Shown here one piece after another: positions 42,676-49,353 of a DNA stretch of 49,353 nt; the first letter of the stretch is position 1; every line of letters begins with the position of its first letter. The DNA comes from Colimorpha sp045591485 (lineage in GTDB: Bacteria; Bacteroidota; Bacteroidia; Bacteroidales; P3): positions 1 through 49,353 of the forward strand of contig JAZNSV010000074.1 of NCBI GenBank assembly GCA_045591485.1. The letters are read 5' to 3'. Below the pieces are notes generated by a model. The model searched no databases. It was not told the DNA's origin and saw nothing but the letters and a program-made list of their open reading frames with translations. A program made the position numbers and the translations under genes.

Positions 42676-43212
42676 ATGGGTATAGAACACCTGAAAAAAG
42701 CTCTCTACATGTTTGCCGCTGTGGCTCTGCTATTTGCCTCATGCACCAAGGAACAGGATCTGAGCGGCTATGCCACCGCCGACCAGCTTGCCGCGCTGCA
42801 GGCGCAGCTCGATGCCCTCGACGGTCAGATACAGACTCAGTTCTATCAATTCAGCGTCACCTTCCCGGCCGTCAACGAAGACTACTTCAGCGAAGTGACC
42901 TACAACGGCCTCAGCGGGAAAGTGAAAAAGAAAGATGCACTGCTTCTCTACATGTCTTGGAACAATGAGTGGATGCAGATGCCGTTCTGCTACGGCAACA
43001 ACACGCTCAACTACACCCGTACCGACAACGGCGTTCTGCACTTCTCGTGGGGCCGTGCGCTCTACCAGACATTCACCCAGGATGCCCTGAACGCCACCAT
43101 CCGCGCCATCGTGATTCCCGAGGAAGCCGTCGCCAAAGGAGCGACCGCCGTCAGCTACGAAGACGCCCTCTCTTTTGCCGGCCTGACCGAGGCCGATGTG
43201 CAGAACATCTAA
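42676..43212 (+). CDS. Small lipoprotein with coiled coil
   Basis: I start at ATG 42676, where a lipoprotein signal begins (LYMFAAVALLFASC, lipobox Cys22); the frame is open further upstream but lacks sense there. After the Cys a heptad-like segment follows (ATADQLAALQAQLDALDGQIQTQ), then a beta-rich domain of about 120 residues with many aromatic residues. Family unknown. A possible -7 box (TATCTTCG, 42491-42498) lies upstream, and a strong hairpin terminator follows. Confidence 0.7.
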   Translation: MGIEHLKKALYMFAAVALLFASCTKEQDLSGYATADQLAALQAQLDALDGQIQTQFYQFSVTFPAVNEDYFSEVTYNGLSGKVKKKDALLLYMSWNNEWMQMPFCYGNNTLNYTRTDNGVLHFSWGRALYQTFTQDALNATIRAIVIPEEAVAKGATAVSYEDALSFAGLTEADVQNI

Positions 43213-43233
43213 CCAAACAACATAGCGAAAGGA

Positions 43234-43278
43234 GCACGCCGCGGCAGCTTCATTGCCGCGGCGTGCCGTTTTCTTTTA
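43234..43278 (+). terminator. Intrinsic terminator
   Basis: GCACGCCGCGGCA (43234-43246) and TGCCGCGGCGTGC (43254-43266) form a perfect 13-bp stem with a 7-base loop, followed by a T-rich run. It ends the lipoprotein transcript. Confidence 0.88.
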
Positions 43279-43356
43279 TTGTGCTGACAAATAGAAACAT
43301 ATCTGAATTGTGGGTGGTGCGAAATGTTAAAAATGCTTATGTGGTGAAAAAATTTC

Positions 43357-43386
43357 TTGGCGAGTTGGAAAAAATGTGTATTTTTG
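43357..43386 (+). promoter_or_regulatory. Promoter of the MNT/HEPN pair
   Basis: TTGG (43357-43360) and TATTTTTG (43379-43386) fit the -33 and -7 elements with an 18-bp gap. The start codon is 24 bp downstream at 43410. Confidence 0.55.
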
Positions 43387-43409
43387 CCGTTTGAAAAGCA
43401 AGTCCGACG

Positions 43410-43736
43410 ATGACCGAAGACACCATAAAAATACTGGACGAGATACGTCCCGAGCTGCAGCGGGTGCTGCCGAAAGGGGCGCGTGTGCTGCTCTTCGGTT
43501 CGCGCGCCCGGGGCGACAACCGGCCCGACTCGGACTTCGACCTGCTGGTGCTCCTCGACCACGAAGGGCGGGCAACAGACGACGACTTCAACAAGGTGAT
43601 ATATCCAATGTACATGACTATCTGGAACAAAGATGTTGATGTAGACATATTGCATTACACCAACAACGAATGGCAGTCGAAAAAAGGGAAATCCTTGCTC
43701 TATTACAACGTGACAGATGAAGCAGTTGAAATATGA
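43410..43736 (+). CDS. MNT-type nucleotidyltransferase (antitoxin-like)
   Basis: A 108-residue minimal nucleotidyltransferase with the signature GSRARGDNRPDSDFDLLVL (GSx10DxD) and a later Asp (DVDIL) completing the metal site. Such MNT proteins pair with HEPN proteins in type VII toxin-antitoxin modules, where MntA adds AMP to the HEPN toxin. It overlaps the HEPN gene by 4 bp (ATGA). Confidence 0.85.
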   Translation: MTEDTIKILDEIRPELQRVLPKGARVLLFGSRARGDNRPDSDFDLLVLLDHEGRATDDDFNKVIYPMYMTIWNKDVDVDILHYTNNEWQSKKGKSLLYYNVTDEAVEI

Positions 43737-44155
43737 CGCTGAAAGAAAAAGATAGGGATATACTTGTACGACTCAAAGTCGAAAAGTCGTTGGCAACGCT
43801 CAGCGATGCCAAGCGAATATTGGACGGCGGAATGTGGGCGGCAGGTGCAAATAGGCTTTATTATGCAGCATATTATGCAGTTTCAGCCTTGCTGCTCCAA
43901 AACGGGCATACAGTGAAAACTCACGAAGGTGTGGTGAGAATATTTGGACAGTTTTTTGTAAAGTCAGGTTTCGTTGACAATGAGTTGGGAACCGTATATC
44001 CAAAACTTTTTTCCCTACGCCTCACTGGCGATTACGACGACGATTACGATCTGACGGAGGATGAGGTCGTACCAAATGTCGAAAACGCGGAGCGGCTAAT
44101 TCTGGCGGTAATAAAACTGATAGACAATCATAGCATAAACACAAACAACAATTAA
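43733..44155 (+). CDS. HEPN-domain protein (toxin-like)
   Basis: A 140-residue all-helical HEPN protein of the UPF0332 type: AANRLYYAAYYAVSALLLQNG with the typical RLYYAA helix, then KTHEGVVRIFGQFFV. The canonical RNase motif RxxxxH is not evident (the R is followed by YYAAYYA), so RNase activity is doubtful. It is coupled to the MNT gene upstream. A toxin-antitoxin or substrate-modifying pair by family analogy. Confidence 0.82.
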   Translation: MTLKEKDRDILVRLKVEKSLATLSDAKRILDGGMWAAGANRLYYAAYYAVSALLLQNGHTVKTHEGVVRIFGQFFVKSGFVDNELGTVYPKLFSLRLTGDYDDDYDLTEDEVVPNVENAERLILAVIKLIDNHSINTNNN

Positions 44156-44168
44156 TACACCATCAATT

Positions 44169-45959
44169 ATGAAAAAAGCATTATTATTTTTCGCAGCGGC
44201 ACTGACGAGCTTGGCAGTGAGTGCCCAGACCATCGTTTCGACCGAGGTGCAGAAGCGCAACGTGCTTCTCGAAGAGTTCACCGGAGTGGGTTGCGGCTAC
44301 TGCCCCGACGGCCACGCCCGTGCCAACGCCATCTGCGAGCAGTATGAGGGTCATGCCTGGGCCATCAACATCCACGCCGGCTACTATGCCAGCGGATCGG
44401 GCTACACCACTCCTGCCGGCGACGCCGTGCACAACGACTGGGGCAACGCCATCTCCGGCTACCCCTGCGGCACCGTGAACCGCAGCAACATCCAGGATCG
44501 CGGCCAATGGGCCTCCAAGGCTGCCACCATCCGCAACGAAGACGCCATTGTCAACATCGCCGCCCAGGGCAGCATAGACAATGCCACCCGCACCGTCACG
44601 ATGCACATCGAGGCCTACTACACCGGCAACTCGACCGCTGCCGAGAACTACTTCAACGTCGCCATCACGCAGGACAACATCATCGGCCCGCAGAGCAACT
44701 ACGGCAACTACAACGCCGACTACATCGAGGGCTCCCAGTACCGCCACATGCACATGCTGCGCGACCTGATGTGCGGCAACTTCGGCATAGCCATTCCCGC
44801 CACCCAGGGCAGCTTCTTCGACACCACCATCACCTTTGTGGTGCCCGACGCCATCAACGGCCTTGCCGTCAGCGACATCAACGACCTGAACTTCATCGCC
44901 TTCATCACCGAGAGCCACCGCAACGTGCTCAACGCCCAGAAGGTCATCATTCCCGAGACCGCCCCGCGCCTGACCAAGGTGCTTGTGGAGCAGGACGGCG
45001 ACTGCTCGCTGCAGTACAACTTCACCGCCACCGTGGTCAACAACACCACCGAGGCCGTCAACGGCGTTGTGCTGACCGTCGACGGCACCGACGTGCCCTA
45101 CACCGTCAGCATTCCCTCGATGGGAGAAGTCGTCATCGACCTCGACCCCTACACCATCAGCGTCAGCGGCGAGGCCGTGCAGACCTGCGGCGGCACCAAG
45201 AGTGTCAGCCTCAAGAGCTTCACCGATGCCAACGGCCAGAGCGTCGTAGTCAACGGCGGCGCCAAGACCGTCGACTATGCCAACTTCAACATCTACACCG
45301 TTGAAGGCCCGTTCACTGCCACCCTCGGCATCGACGCCTACGCCAGCGAGGCCAGTGTCCAACTGATCAAACAAAACAATTGCTCTGTTGTATGGACCGA
45401 GAACTCGTTCGGCGCCGACATCTCGACCCAGAATGCCCAATACATCTCGCAGCTGCCTGACGCACGCATCTACACTATCGACTTCAGTGTTGCCGAGGCC
45501 GGCCTCTACATCCTGCGCTTGGTCGACAGCTATGGCGACGGCTGGGGCACGACCAACAACACCAACGTCTCCGGTGTTTGGGTCAGCAACGCCAACGGCC
45601 AGTTTGTCAACGAGAACTGGGGCTACAGCAATGGTCCTTCGTTCTCCAACTACGACATCTACATGAACGTCACCAACACCGGCGACGGCAGCCACACCCT
45701 CGGCATCGACAACGCCGCCGAGACCGTGAGCGTGAACGCCTACCCCAACCCCGCCAGCTCGACAGCCACCGTCACCGCCGGCAGCATCATCCGCAGCCTC
45801 GACGTCGTCAATGCCCTCGGCCAGAAGGTCAGCAGCATTCAGAACATCAACGCCGACCGCTACGAACTGAACCTCAACGGCATGGAGAGCGGTGTCTACT
45901 TCCTGAGCATCACCACCGACAAGGGTGTCGGTGCCCAGCGCCTGACCGTGGTGAAATAA
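44169..45959 (+). CDS. Omp28-like protein with T9SS sorting domain
   Basis: A 596-residue exported protein with signal peptide (LLFFAAALTSLAVSAQ). It has a thioredoxin-like Omp28 region with a CxxC (LLEEFTGVGCGYCPDGH), beta domains, and a C-terminal type IX sorting domain (SVNAYPNPASSTATVTAG ... GVYFLSITTDKGVGAQRLTVV). It would be delivered to the surface by T9SS. The CGYC motif suggests a redox or metal role, unproven. It starts 13 bp after the HEPN gene, but a hairpin terminator follows only this gene. The long frame opposite is a shadow. Confidence 0.88.
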   Translation: MKKALLFFAAALTSLAVSAQTIVSTEVQKRNVLLEEFTGVGCGYCPDGHARANAICEQYEGHAWAINIHAGYYASGSGYTTPAGDAVHNDWGNAISGYPCGTVNRSNIQDRGQWASKAATIRNEDAIVNIAAQGSIDNATRTVTMHIEAYYTGNSTAAENYFNVAITQDNIIGPQSNYGNYNADYIEGSQYRHMHMLRDLMCGNFGIAIPATQGSFFDTTITFVVPDAINGLAVSDINDLNFIAFITESHRNVLNAQKVIIPETAPRLTKVLVEQDGDCSLQYNFTATVVNNTTEAVNGVVLTVDGTDVPYTVSIPSMGEVVIDLDPYTISVSGEAVQTCGGTKSVSLKSFTDANGQSVVVNGGAKTVDYANFNIYTVEGPFTATLGIDAYASEASVQLIKQNNCSVVWTENSFGADISTQNAQYISQLPDARIYTIDFSVAEAGLYILRLVDSYGDGWGTTNNTNVSGVWVSNANGQFVNENWGYSNGPSFSNYDIYMNVTNTGDGSHTLGIDNAAETVSVNAYPNPASSTATVTAGSIIRSLDVVNALGQKVSSIQNINADRYELNLNGMESGVYFLSITTDKGVGAQRLTVVK

Positions 45960-45989
45960 ACCACGCGCAAACATAATAAAAAATATTTT

Positions 45990-46020
45990 CGCGGGACGCA
46001 ATAAAACATTGCGTCCCGCG
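45990..46020 (+). terminator. Hairpin terminator
   Basis: CGCGGGACGCAAT (45990-46002) and ATTGCGTCCCGCG (46008-46020) form a 13-bp stem with a 5-base loop after the Omp28-like gene. The following bases are only weakly T-rich. Confidence 0.75.
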
Positions 46021-46042
46021 TTATGTCATATAAAAAGATATC

Positions 46043-46333
46043 ATGATGCCGGATATGGAAGATCATAGAAAAAACTATAATTATTTCGCCGACAATTTTG
46101 AAGAACTGGACAAATTGTATGACGGGAAAGTATTGCTCATTGTCAGACAAAAACTTGTCGGAGCATACGATACGCTCGACGAAGCCCATGCTGCAGGCGT
46201 GAGCAACTATGGTATCGGGAAGTTCTCGATGCTCCCCTGCAAGCGCGAATGGCTCTGCCTGACAACCGGATTGCGATACAATATAAAACCGAATGAAGAT
46301 GTCAAAAAGTGGAGGCCTGCATATTCGGCATGA
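46043..46333 (+). CDS. DUF5678-like small protein
   Basis: A 96-residue soluble protein with the pattern YFADNFEELDKLYDGKVLLI, VRQKLVGAYDTLDEA, then GKFSMLPC. This resembles DUF5678 proteins, which often sit before a retropepsin-like gene. Here it overlaps that gene by 41 bp. Function unknown. Confidence 0.7.
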   Translation: MMPDMEDHRKNYNYFADNFEELDKLYDGKVLLIVRQKLVGAYDTLDEAHAAGVSNYGIGKFSMLPCKREWLCLTTGLRYNIKPNEDVKKWRPAYSA

Positions 46334-46711
46334 CGGTCTTGCCAACGTGGTGGTGACAGAGTGTGGTGTGGCTGACGCCGCCGATGCCAAACGTCGCGCT
46401 TATTATGCCGTGTGGGATACAGGCGCCTATTGCACCTGCATATCTCCACGCGTGGTTGACACACTTGCTCTACAGGCAGAAGCCGAAGTGCCAAACTATA
46501 CTGCCGGTGGCTTGGTGATGTCAGAACTCTACTATATCAACATAGAGCTTCCCATGGGTGCCGGAAGGTTCAAGTGTCTGGCCGCCAACTGTCCGCTTGG
46601 AGATGTCGATGTCTTGAGATAGGTATGGATATCATACAGCAGGGCGATTTTAGATTGAACAACAACAACGGAAATACTGAATTCTATTTCAACGCCGAAA
46701 ATATCAAATAG
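46293..46711 (+). pseudogene. Retropepsin-like aspartic protease, frameshifted
   Basis: The first frame (46293-46622) shows a clan AA aspartic protease: AVWDTGAYCTCISPRVVDTL with catalytic DTGA, then LYYINIELP. It hits a stop right after GDVDVL. The expected family ending IGMDIIQQGDFRL...FYFNAENI lies in another frame up to 46711. Removing two bases (AG) near 46617 restores the family motif DVLIGMDII. The shift is therefore likely real or a sequencing error in an otherwise normal gene. Confidence 0.8.
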
Positions 46712-46714
46712 ATT

Positions 46715-47311
46715 ATGAAACGAATACTGACAATAGCGGCCTTGGTGCTGGGCGGAAGCATGGCCATGTCGCAGCAGGTGGCCTCGCGCGCAAAAGCCAT
46801 GCGCATGATGAACTTCAGCCGCCCGGAGTACCAAATCAAGGACATCAAGGTCTACACCGACACGATGACCGTCTACTCGCTGGCGGGCTACGTCATCTAC
46901 CCCTTCGGCGAATGGAGCTCGGTGGAGCAGTACATCACCGACAACCAGCTGAGCTGGTACCGCGACATCGGCTACAAGAACTACTTCGACTCGATGGAGG
47001 TGAGCGTCAACCGCATGCGTCGCTACGACGACAGCTACATAGACCTCTACTACAGCATCTGGACCAAGAAGGTCGAGCTGCTGGGCGGCTACATCACCGA
47101 CAAGGAGGTGCAGCTGGTCAACGGTCTGCACGTGGGCATGTCGAAGGACGACGTCTTCAAGGTTTTCTTCAAGAAGTACCCCAAGTCGTACACCGCCGAC
47201 GTGGCGGTGCTGAAGGTGGTGAGCGGCGCCGGCGAGGTGGCCGAGATATACACCTTCCGCGGACAGAAGCTGCGCCACATCAAGATTGAAACGTCGTACA
47301 AGTACTACTAA
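46715..47311 (+). CDS. Exported hypothetical protein
   Basis: A 198-residue protein with a signal peptide (RILTIAALVLGGSMAMSQ). The mature part is basic and rich in Tyr, with an SmpA/BamE-like turn (VQLVNGLHVGMSKDDVFKVFFKKYP), so an outer-membrane-linked role is possible. No family assigned. It is directly followed by the heptamer repeat that borders the S23 gene. Confidence 0.7.
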   Translation: MKRILTIAALVLGGSMAMSQQVASRAKAMRMMNFSRPEYQIKDIKVYTDTMTVYSLAGYVIYPFGEWSSVEQYITDNQLSWYRDIGYKNYFDSMEVSVNRMRRYDDSYIDLYYSIWTKKVELLGGYITDKEVQLVNGLHVGMSKDDVFKVFFKKYPKSYTADVAVLKVVSGAGEVAEIYTFRGQKLRHIKIETSYKYY

Positions 47312-47350
47312 TAGTTGGTAGTTATTAGTTGTTAGTTTGTAGTTGTTAGC
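47312..47350 (+). repeat. Left heptamer repeat of the S23 element
   Basis: About 5.5 degenerate tandem copies of a TAGTTGG/TAGTTGT heptamer. It is the inverted counterpart of the CTACCAA array at 47738-47768 and lies directly before the four-helix-bundle gene. Confidence 0.85.
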
Positions 47351-47357
47351 GAGGTAG

Positions 47358-47723
47358 ATGATGGTCAAAAACTTCAAAGAGCTTATCGTCTGGCAAAAGT
47401 CTATGGATGCCGCGAAGATGCTGTACACGCTCGTACAGAAGCTTCCCCGCGAGGAGATGTTTGCCATGTCTGACCAAATGCGTCGATGCGCCGTATCAAT
47501 TCCCTCGAACATTGCAGAAGGTCAGCAATGCAAAAGCATCGGAGACTTCTCGCGTTTTATCCATATCGCCCAAGGATCACGAGCCGAACTTGAAACACAA
47601 CTTTTGTTATGCGTTTCGATAGGTTATCTTTGCGAAGAAGAAATATCTGAGCTTATGGGTGTTTTGGACGAGATAGGCAAAATGCTGTCTTCCCTTGACA
47701 AATCGCTACCGGAAACCATATAA
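47358..47723 (+). CDS. Four-helix bundle protein (S23/23S IVP family)
   Basis: A 121-residue all-helical protein of the S23 family: FKELIVWQKSMDAAKMLY, MSDQMRRCAVSIPSNIAEG, FSRFIHIAQGSRAELETQL and a last helix ELMGVLDEIGKML. These occur within 23S rRNA intervening sequences and free-standing in genomes. The biochemical role is unknown. It is bracketed by inverted heptamer repeats and lies between two unrelated genes, suggesting a mobile element. Confidence 0.9.
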   Translation: MMVKNFKELIVWQKSMDAAKMLYTLVQKLPREEMFAMSDQMRRCAVSIPSNIAEGQQCKSIGDFSRFIHIAQGSRAELETQLLLCVSIGYLCEEEISELMGVLDEIGKMLSSLDKSLPETI

Positions 47724-48349
47724 TGCACACCTCTATGCTACCAACTACCAACTACCAACTACCAACTAAAAAAAAATGCACCGCACTTTTTTTCGGTTCG
47801 TTCAATCCGATACATGTCGGGCACCTCATCATTGCCAACTGCATGCTGCAGCAAGAGTCGGTGGATGAGGTGTGGCTCGTGGTGTCGCCCCAGAACCCGC
47901 TGAAGGAACGCGCCTCGCTGCTGGCCGACCATCACCGCCTGGCCATGGTCAGACGCGCGGTGGACGACAACTACCGCCTGCGGGCCTGCGACATAGAGAT
48001 GCACCTGCCGCTGCCGAGCTACACGGTGGTGACCCTTGCCGCGCTGGCCGAGAAGTATCCCGACCGCGAGTTCTGCCTCGTCATGGGGAGCGACAACCTG
48101 GCCTCGCTGCACCGCTGGCGCAATTATGAATACATACTCCAAAACTACCGCATCCTCGTCTATCCGCGCCCTGGCAGTGAGCACGCCCCCCTGCGCGACC
48201 ACCCGTCGGTGACGATGGTCGACGTGCCGATGATAGACATCTCGTCGAGCTACATACGCCAGCAGATTGCGGCCCGGCGCGACGTGCGCTACCTGCTCAC
48301 CGAGCCAGTCTACCAATACCTGACCGAAATGCATTTCTACGAAATATGA
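47723..48349 (+). CDS. nadD: Nicotinate-nucleotide adenylyltransferase
   Basis: A 208-residue enzyme of NAD synthesis that adenylates nicotinate mononucleotide. Motifs: LFFGSFNPIHVGH (GxFxPxHxGH) and SSYIRQQI (ISSTxxR type) near the C-terminus. The first in-frame ATGs are 47723 and 47735. Both place repeat-encoded residues (LPTTNYQLPT) before the enzyme proper, whose normal start would be just before CTALFFG, where no start codon remains. The gene overlaps the S23 stop (TAATG) and the next gene (ATGA). Confidence 0.92.
   Translation: MHTSMLPTTNYQLPTKKKCTALFFGSFNPIHVGHLIIANCMLQQESVDEVWLVVSPQNPLKERASLLADHHRLAMVRRAVDDNYRLRACDIEMHLPLPSYTVVTLAALAEKYPDREFCLVMGSDNLASLHRWRNYEYILQNYRILVYPRPGSEHAPLRDHPSVTMVDVPMIDISSSYIRQQIAARRDVRYLLTEPVYQYLTEMHFYEI
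47738..47768 (+). repeat. Right heptamer repeat of the S23 element
   Basis: 4.4 perfect tandem copies of CTACCAA, inverted relative to the left array at 47312-47350. It is translated as the N-terminal extension of nadD. Confidence 0.9.
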
Positions 48350-49353
48350 AAAAAGGAGTCAAAATCTTGCTTTGGGTGGTCGGCATAATGCTGGCCCTGT
48401 TGTTGGTGATGTCGCTCGTGGCCGGTCCGGTGGCCAAAGGCTACATCAACAAGCACGGCGAGCAGCTTGTGGGCCGCCGCATAAACGTGGAACATGTGGG
48501 AGTCAACCTCTTCAGCGGCAACGTCACAGTGCGCGACCTGAGCGTATACGAAGACGACGGCAGCACGCGCTTTGCCGGATTCGACACCCTCGACGCTTCG
48601 GCACGCCTGCTGGCACTGCCTTTCAAAACCCTGCACATTGGCCACATCACGCTGGCAGGCCTCGACGCCAACATAGAGCAGAATGGCGACCGCTTCAACT
48701 TCAGCAGTCTGCTGGAGCACTTCGCCTCGGACAGCACCGCCGAAAAAGACACCACACCCAGCGACTGGACACTGAAATTCTACAACATACGCATCAGCCA
48801 CGCCAGTCTCAACTACGACGACCTGATGCACCACAAAGGCATACACCTGCCCGACATCAACCTGCGCGTGCCAGGCTTTGTGCTCGGCGGCGGCGAGGAC
48901 AGCGAAGGAGGTCTGAGCCTCGGCTTCGACAAAGGCGGACACCTGAACATAGACGCCAACCTCGACGACCGGCAGAACAGCTTCGACCTCAAGGTGAACC
49001 TCGAAGACTTCAAGATAGAAAACCTCGACAGCTACCTGGCCGACATGCTCGACTACAACAGCCTCGACGGCACTGTGGAGATGCACCTGAGCGCCACGGG
49101 CAAGACCGACGACATAATGAAGAGCCGCATCGGCGGCACGGTGGCTGTGCGCGGCGTAGACCTGCGCGACCGCAACGCACAGGTGCTTGGCCTCGACAGC
49201 CTGGACGTGAGCATCGACAACATAAACATCGACGAGAACATATTCGACATCAAGTCGGTGCGCCTCAACGGACTGACAGCCAACTATGAGCAGTGGGAAG
49301 ACTACAGCAACCTGAGCCGCATGCTGGTGAGCAACAACGAGCCGCAGACAGTG
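48346..49353 (+). CDS. AsmA/DUF748-like envelope protein, partial
   Basis: An ATG at 48346 overlaps the nadD stop and opens a frame that runs off the window (336 codons seen). One N-terminal membrane segment (about residues 5-27) is followed by KGYINKHGEQLVGRRINVEHVGVNLFSGNVTVRDL, the typical start of AsmA-like proteins. Long alternating beta strands follow (LHIGHITLAGLDANIEQNG, FYNIRISHASLNY). Such proteins span the periplasm and are linked to lipid transport or outer-membrane assembly. The C-terminus is missing, so TamB-type and AsmA-type cannot be told apart. Confidence 0.8.
   Translation, partial: MKKGVKILLWVVGIMLALLLVMSLVAGPVAKGYINKHGEQLVGRRINVEHVGVNLFSGNVTVRDLSVYEDDGSTRFAGFDTLDASARLLALPFKTLHIGHITLAGLDANIEQNGDRFNFSSLLEHFASDSTAEKDTTPSDWTLKFYNIRISHASLNYDDLMHHKGIHLPDINLRVPGFVLGGGEDSEGGLSLGFDKGGHLNIDANLDDRQNSFDLKVNLEDFKIENLDSYLADMLDYNSLDGTVEMHLSATGKTDDIMKSRIGGTVAVRGVDLRDRNAQVLGLDSLDVSIDNINIDENIFDIKSVRLNGLTANYEQWEDYSNLSRMLVSNNEPQTV

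Noticed and set aside
44184..46001. 605-residue minus-strand ORF rich in Val, Gly, Ala and Asp
   Set aside because: It is a shadow of the Omp28-like T9SS gene, low in complexity and without domains.

Overview
The window looks like chromosome from an uncultured member of the Bacteroidales (Bacteroidetes). The evidence is two proteins with type IX secretion (T9SS) C-terminal sorting domains, promoters of the TAnnTTTG type, many short lipoproteins, a folP-cdaA pair, an Omp28-like protein and a free-standing four-helix-bundle (S23) gene. From about 35.2 kb to the end the DNA is GC-rich housekeeping chromosome. From about 1.3 kb to 35.0 kb it is an AT-richer accessory island built around one Rhs polymorphic toxin.

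The island has a striking symmetry. In the middle (13.7-25.5 kb) sit a tyrosine recombinase (minus strand), a T9SS-sorted secreted protein, and a 3074-residue SpvB/TcB-TcC-like Rhs lipoprotein with a JAMM-type protease tip, followed by its immunity gene. To the right, on the plus strand, is an array of orphan Rhs C-terminal cassettes (26.5-35.0 kb). To the left, on the minus strand, is a second array (1.2-13.7 kb). Each cassette has a short leader, the conserved NGKEKDYE...DPDG module of about 55-60 residues, a different toxin domain and then an immunity gene. Because the two arrays point outward in opposite directions, the body and recombinase are flanked by inverted copies of the module. Inversion through any left/right pair would fuse the Rhs body to a new tip with its immunity gene.

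The tips are mostly peptidases: four HExxH zinc-protease tips (one intact, three broken), a JAB/MPN tip, three JAMM-like tips including the expressed one (one truncated), and two clan CD (caspase-like) tips. There is also a lysozyme/lytic transglycosylase-like tip, a membrane-active-looking tip and one unknown. Nearly all immunity proteins carry a signal peptide, lipobox or membrane segment, so the toxins probably act in the periplasm or at the membrane. Several cassettes are decayed by frameshift, nonsense mutation, truncation or small in-frame insertions, yet their immunity genes stay open.

The right flank begins with tRNA-Asn and a terminator. It continues with minus-strand nnrD, an M16 peptidase, an XRE regulator and its DUF2975 membrane partner, cdaA and folP, then plus-strand genes: a small lipoprotein, an MNT/HEPN pair, an Omp28-like T9SS protein, a frameshifted retropepsin-like gene, an S23 four-helix gene flanked by inverted heptamer repeats, nadD, and the start of an AsmA-like protein that runs off the end. 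Dispersed palindromic repeats occur on both sides of the island, including a 91-bp palindrome present at 664 and again, perfectly symmetrical, at 42253.
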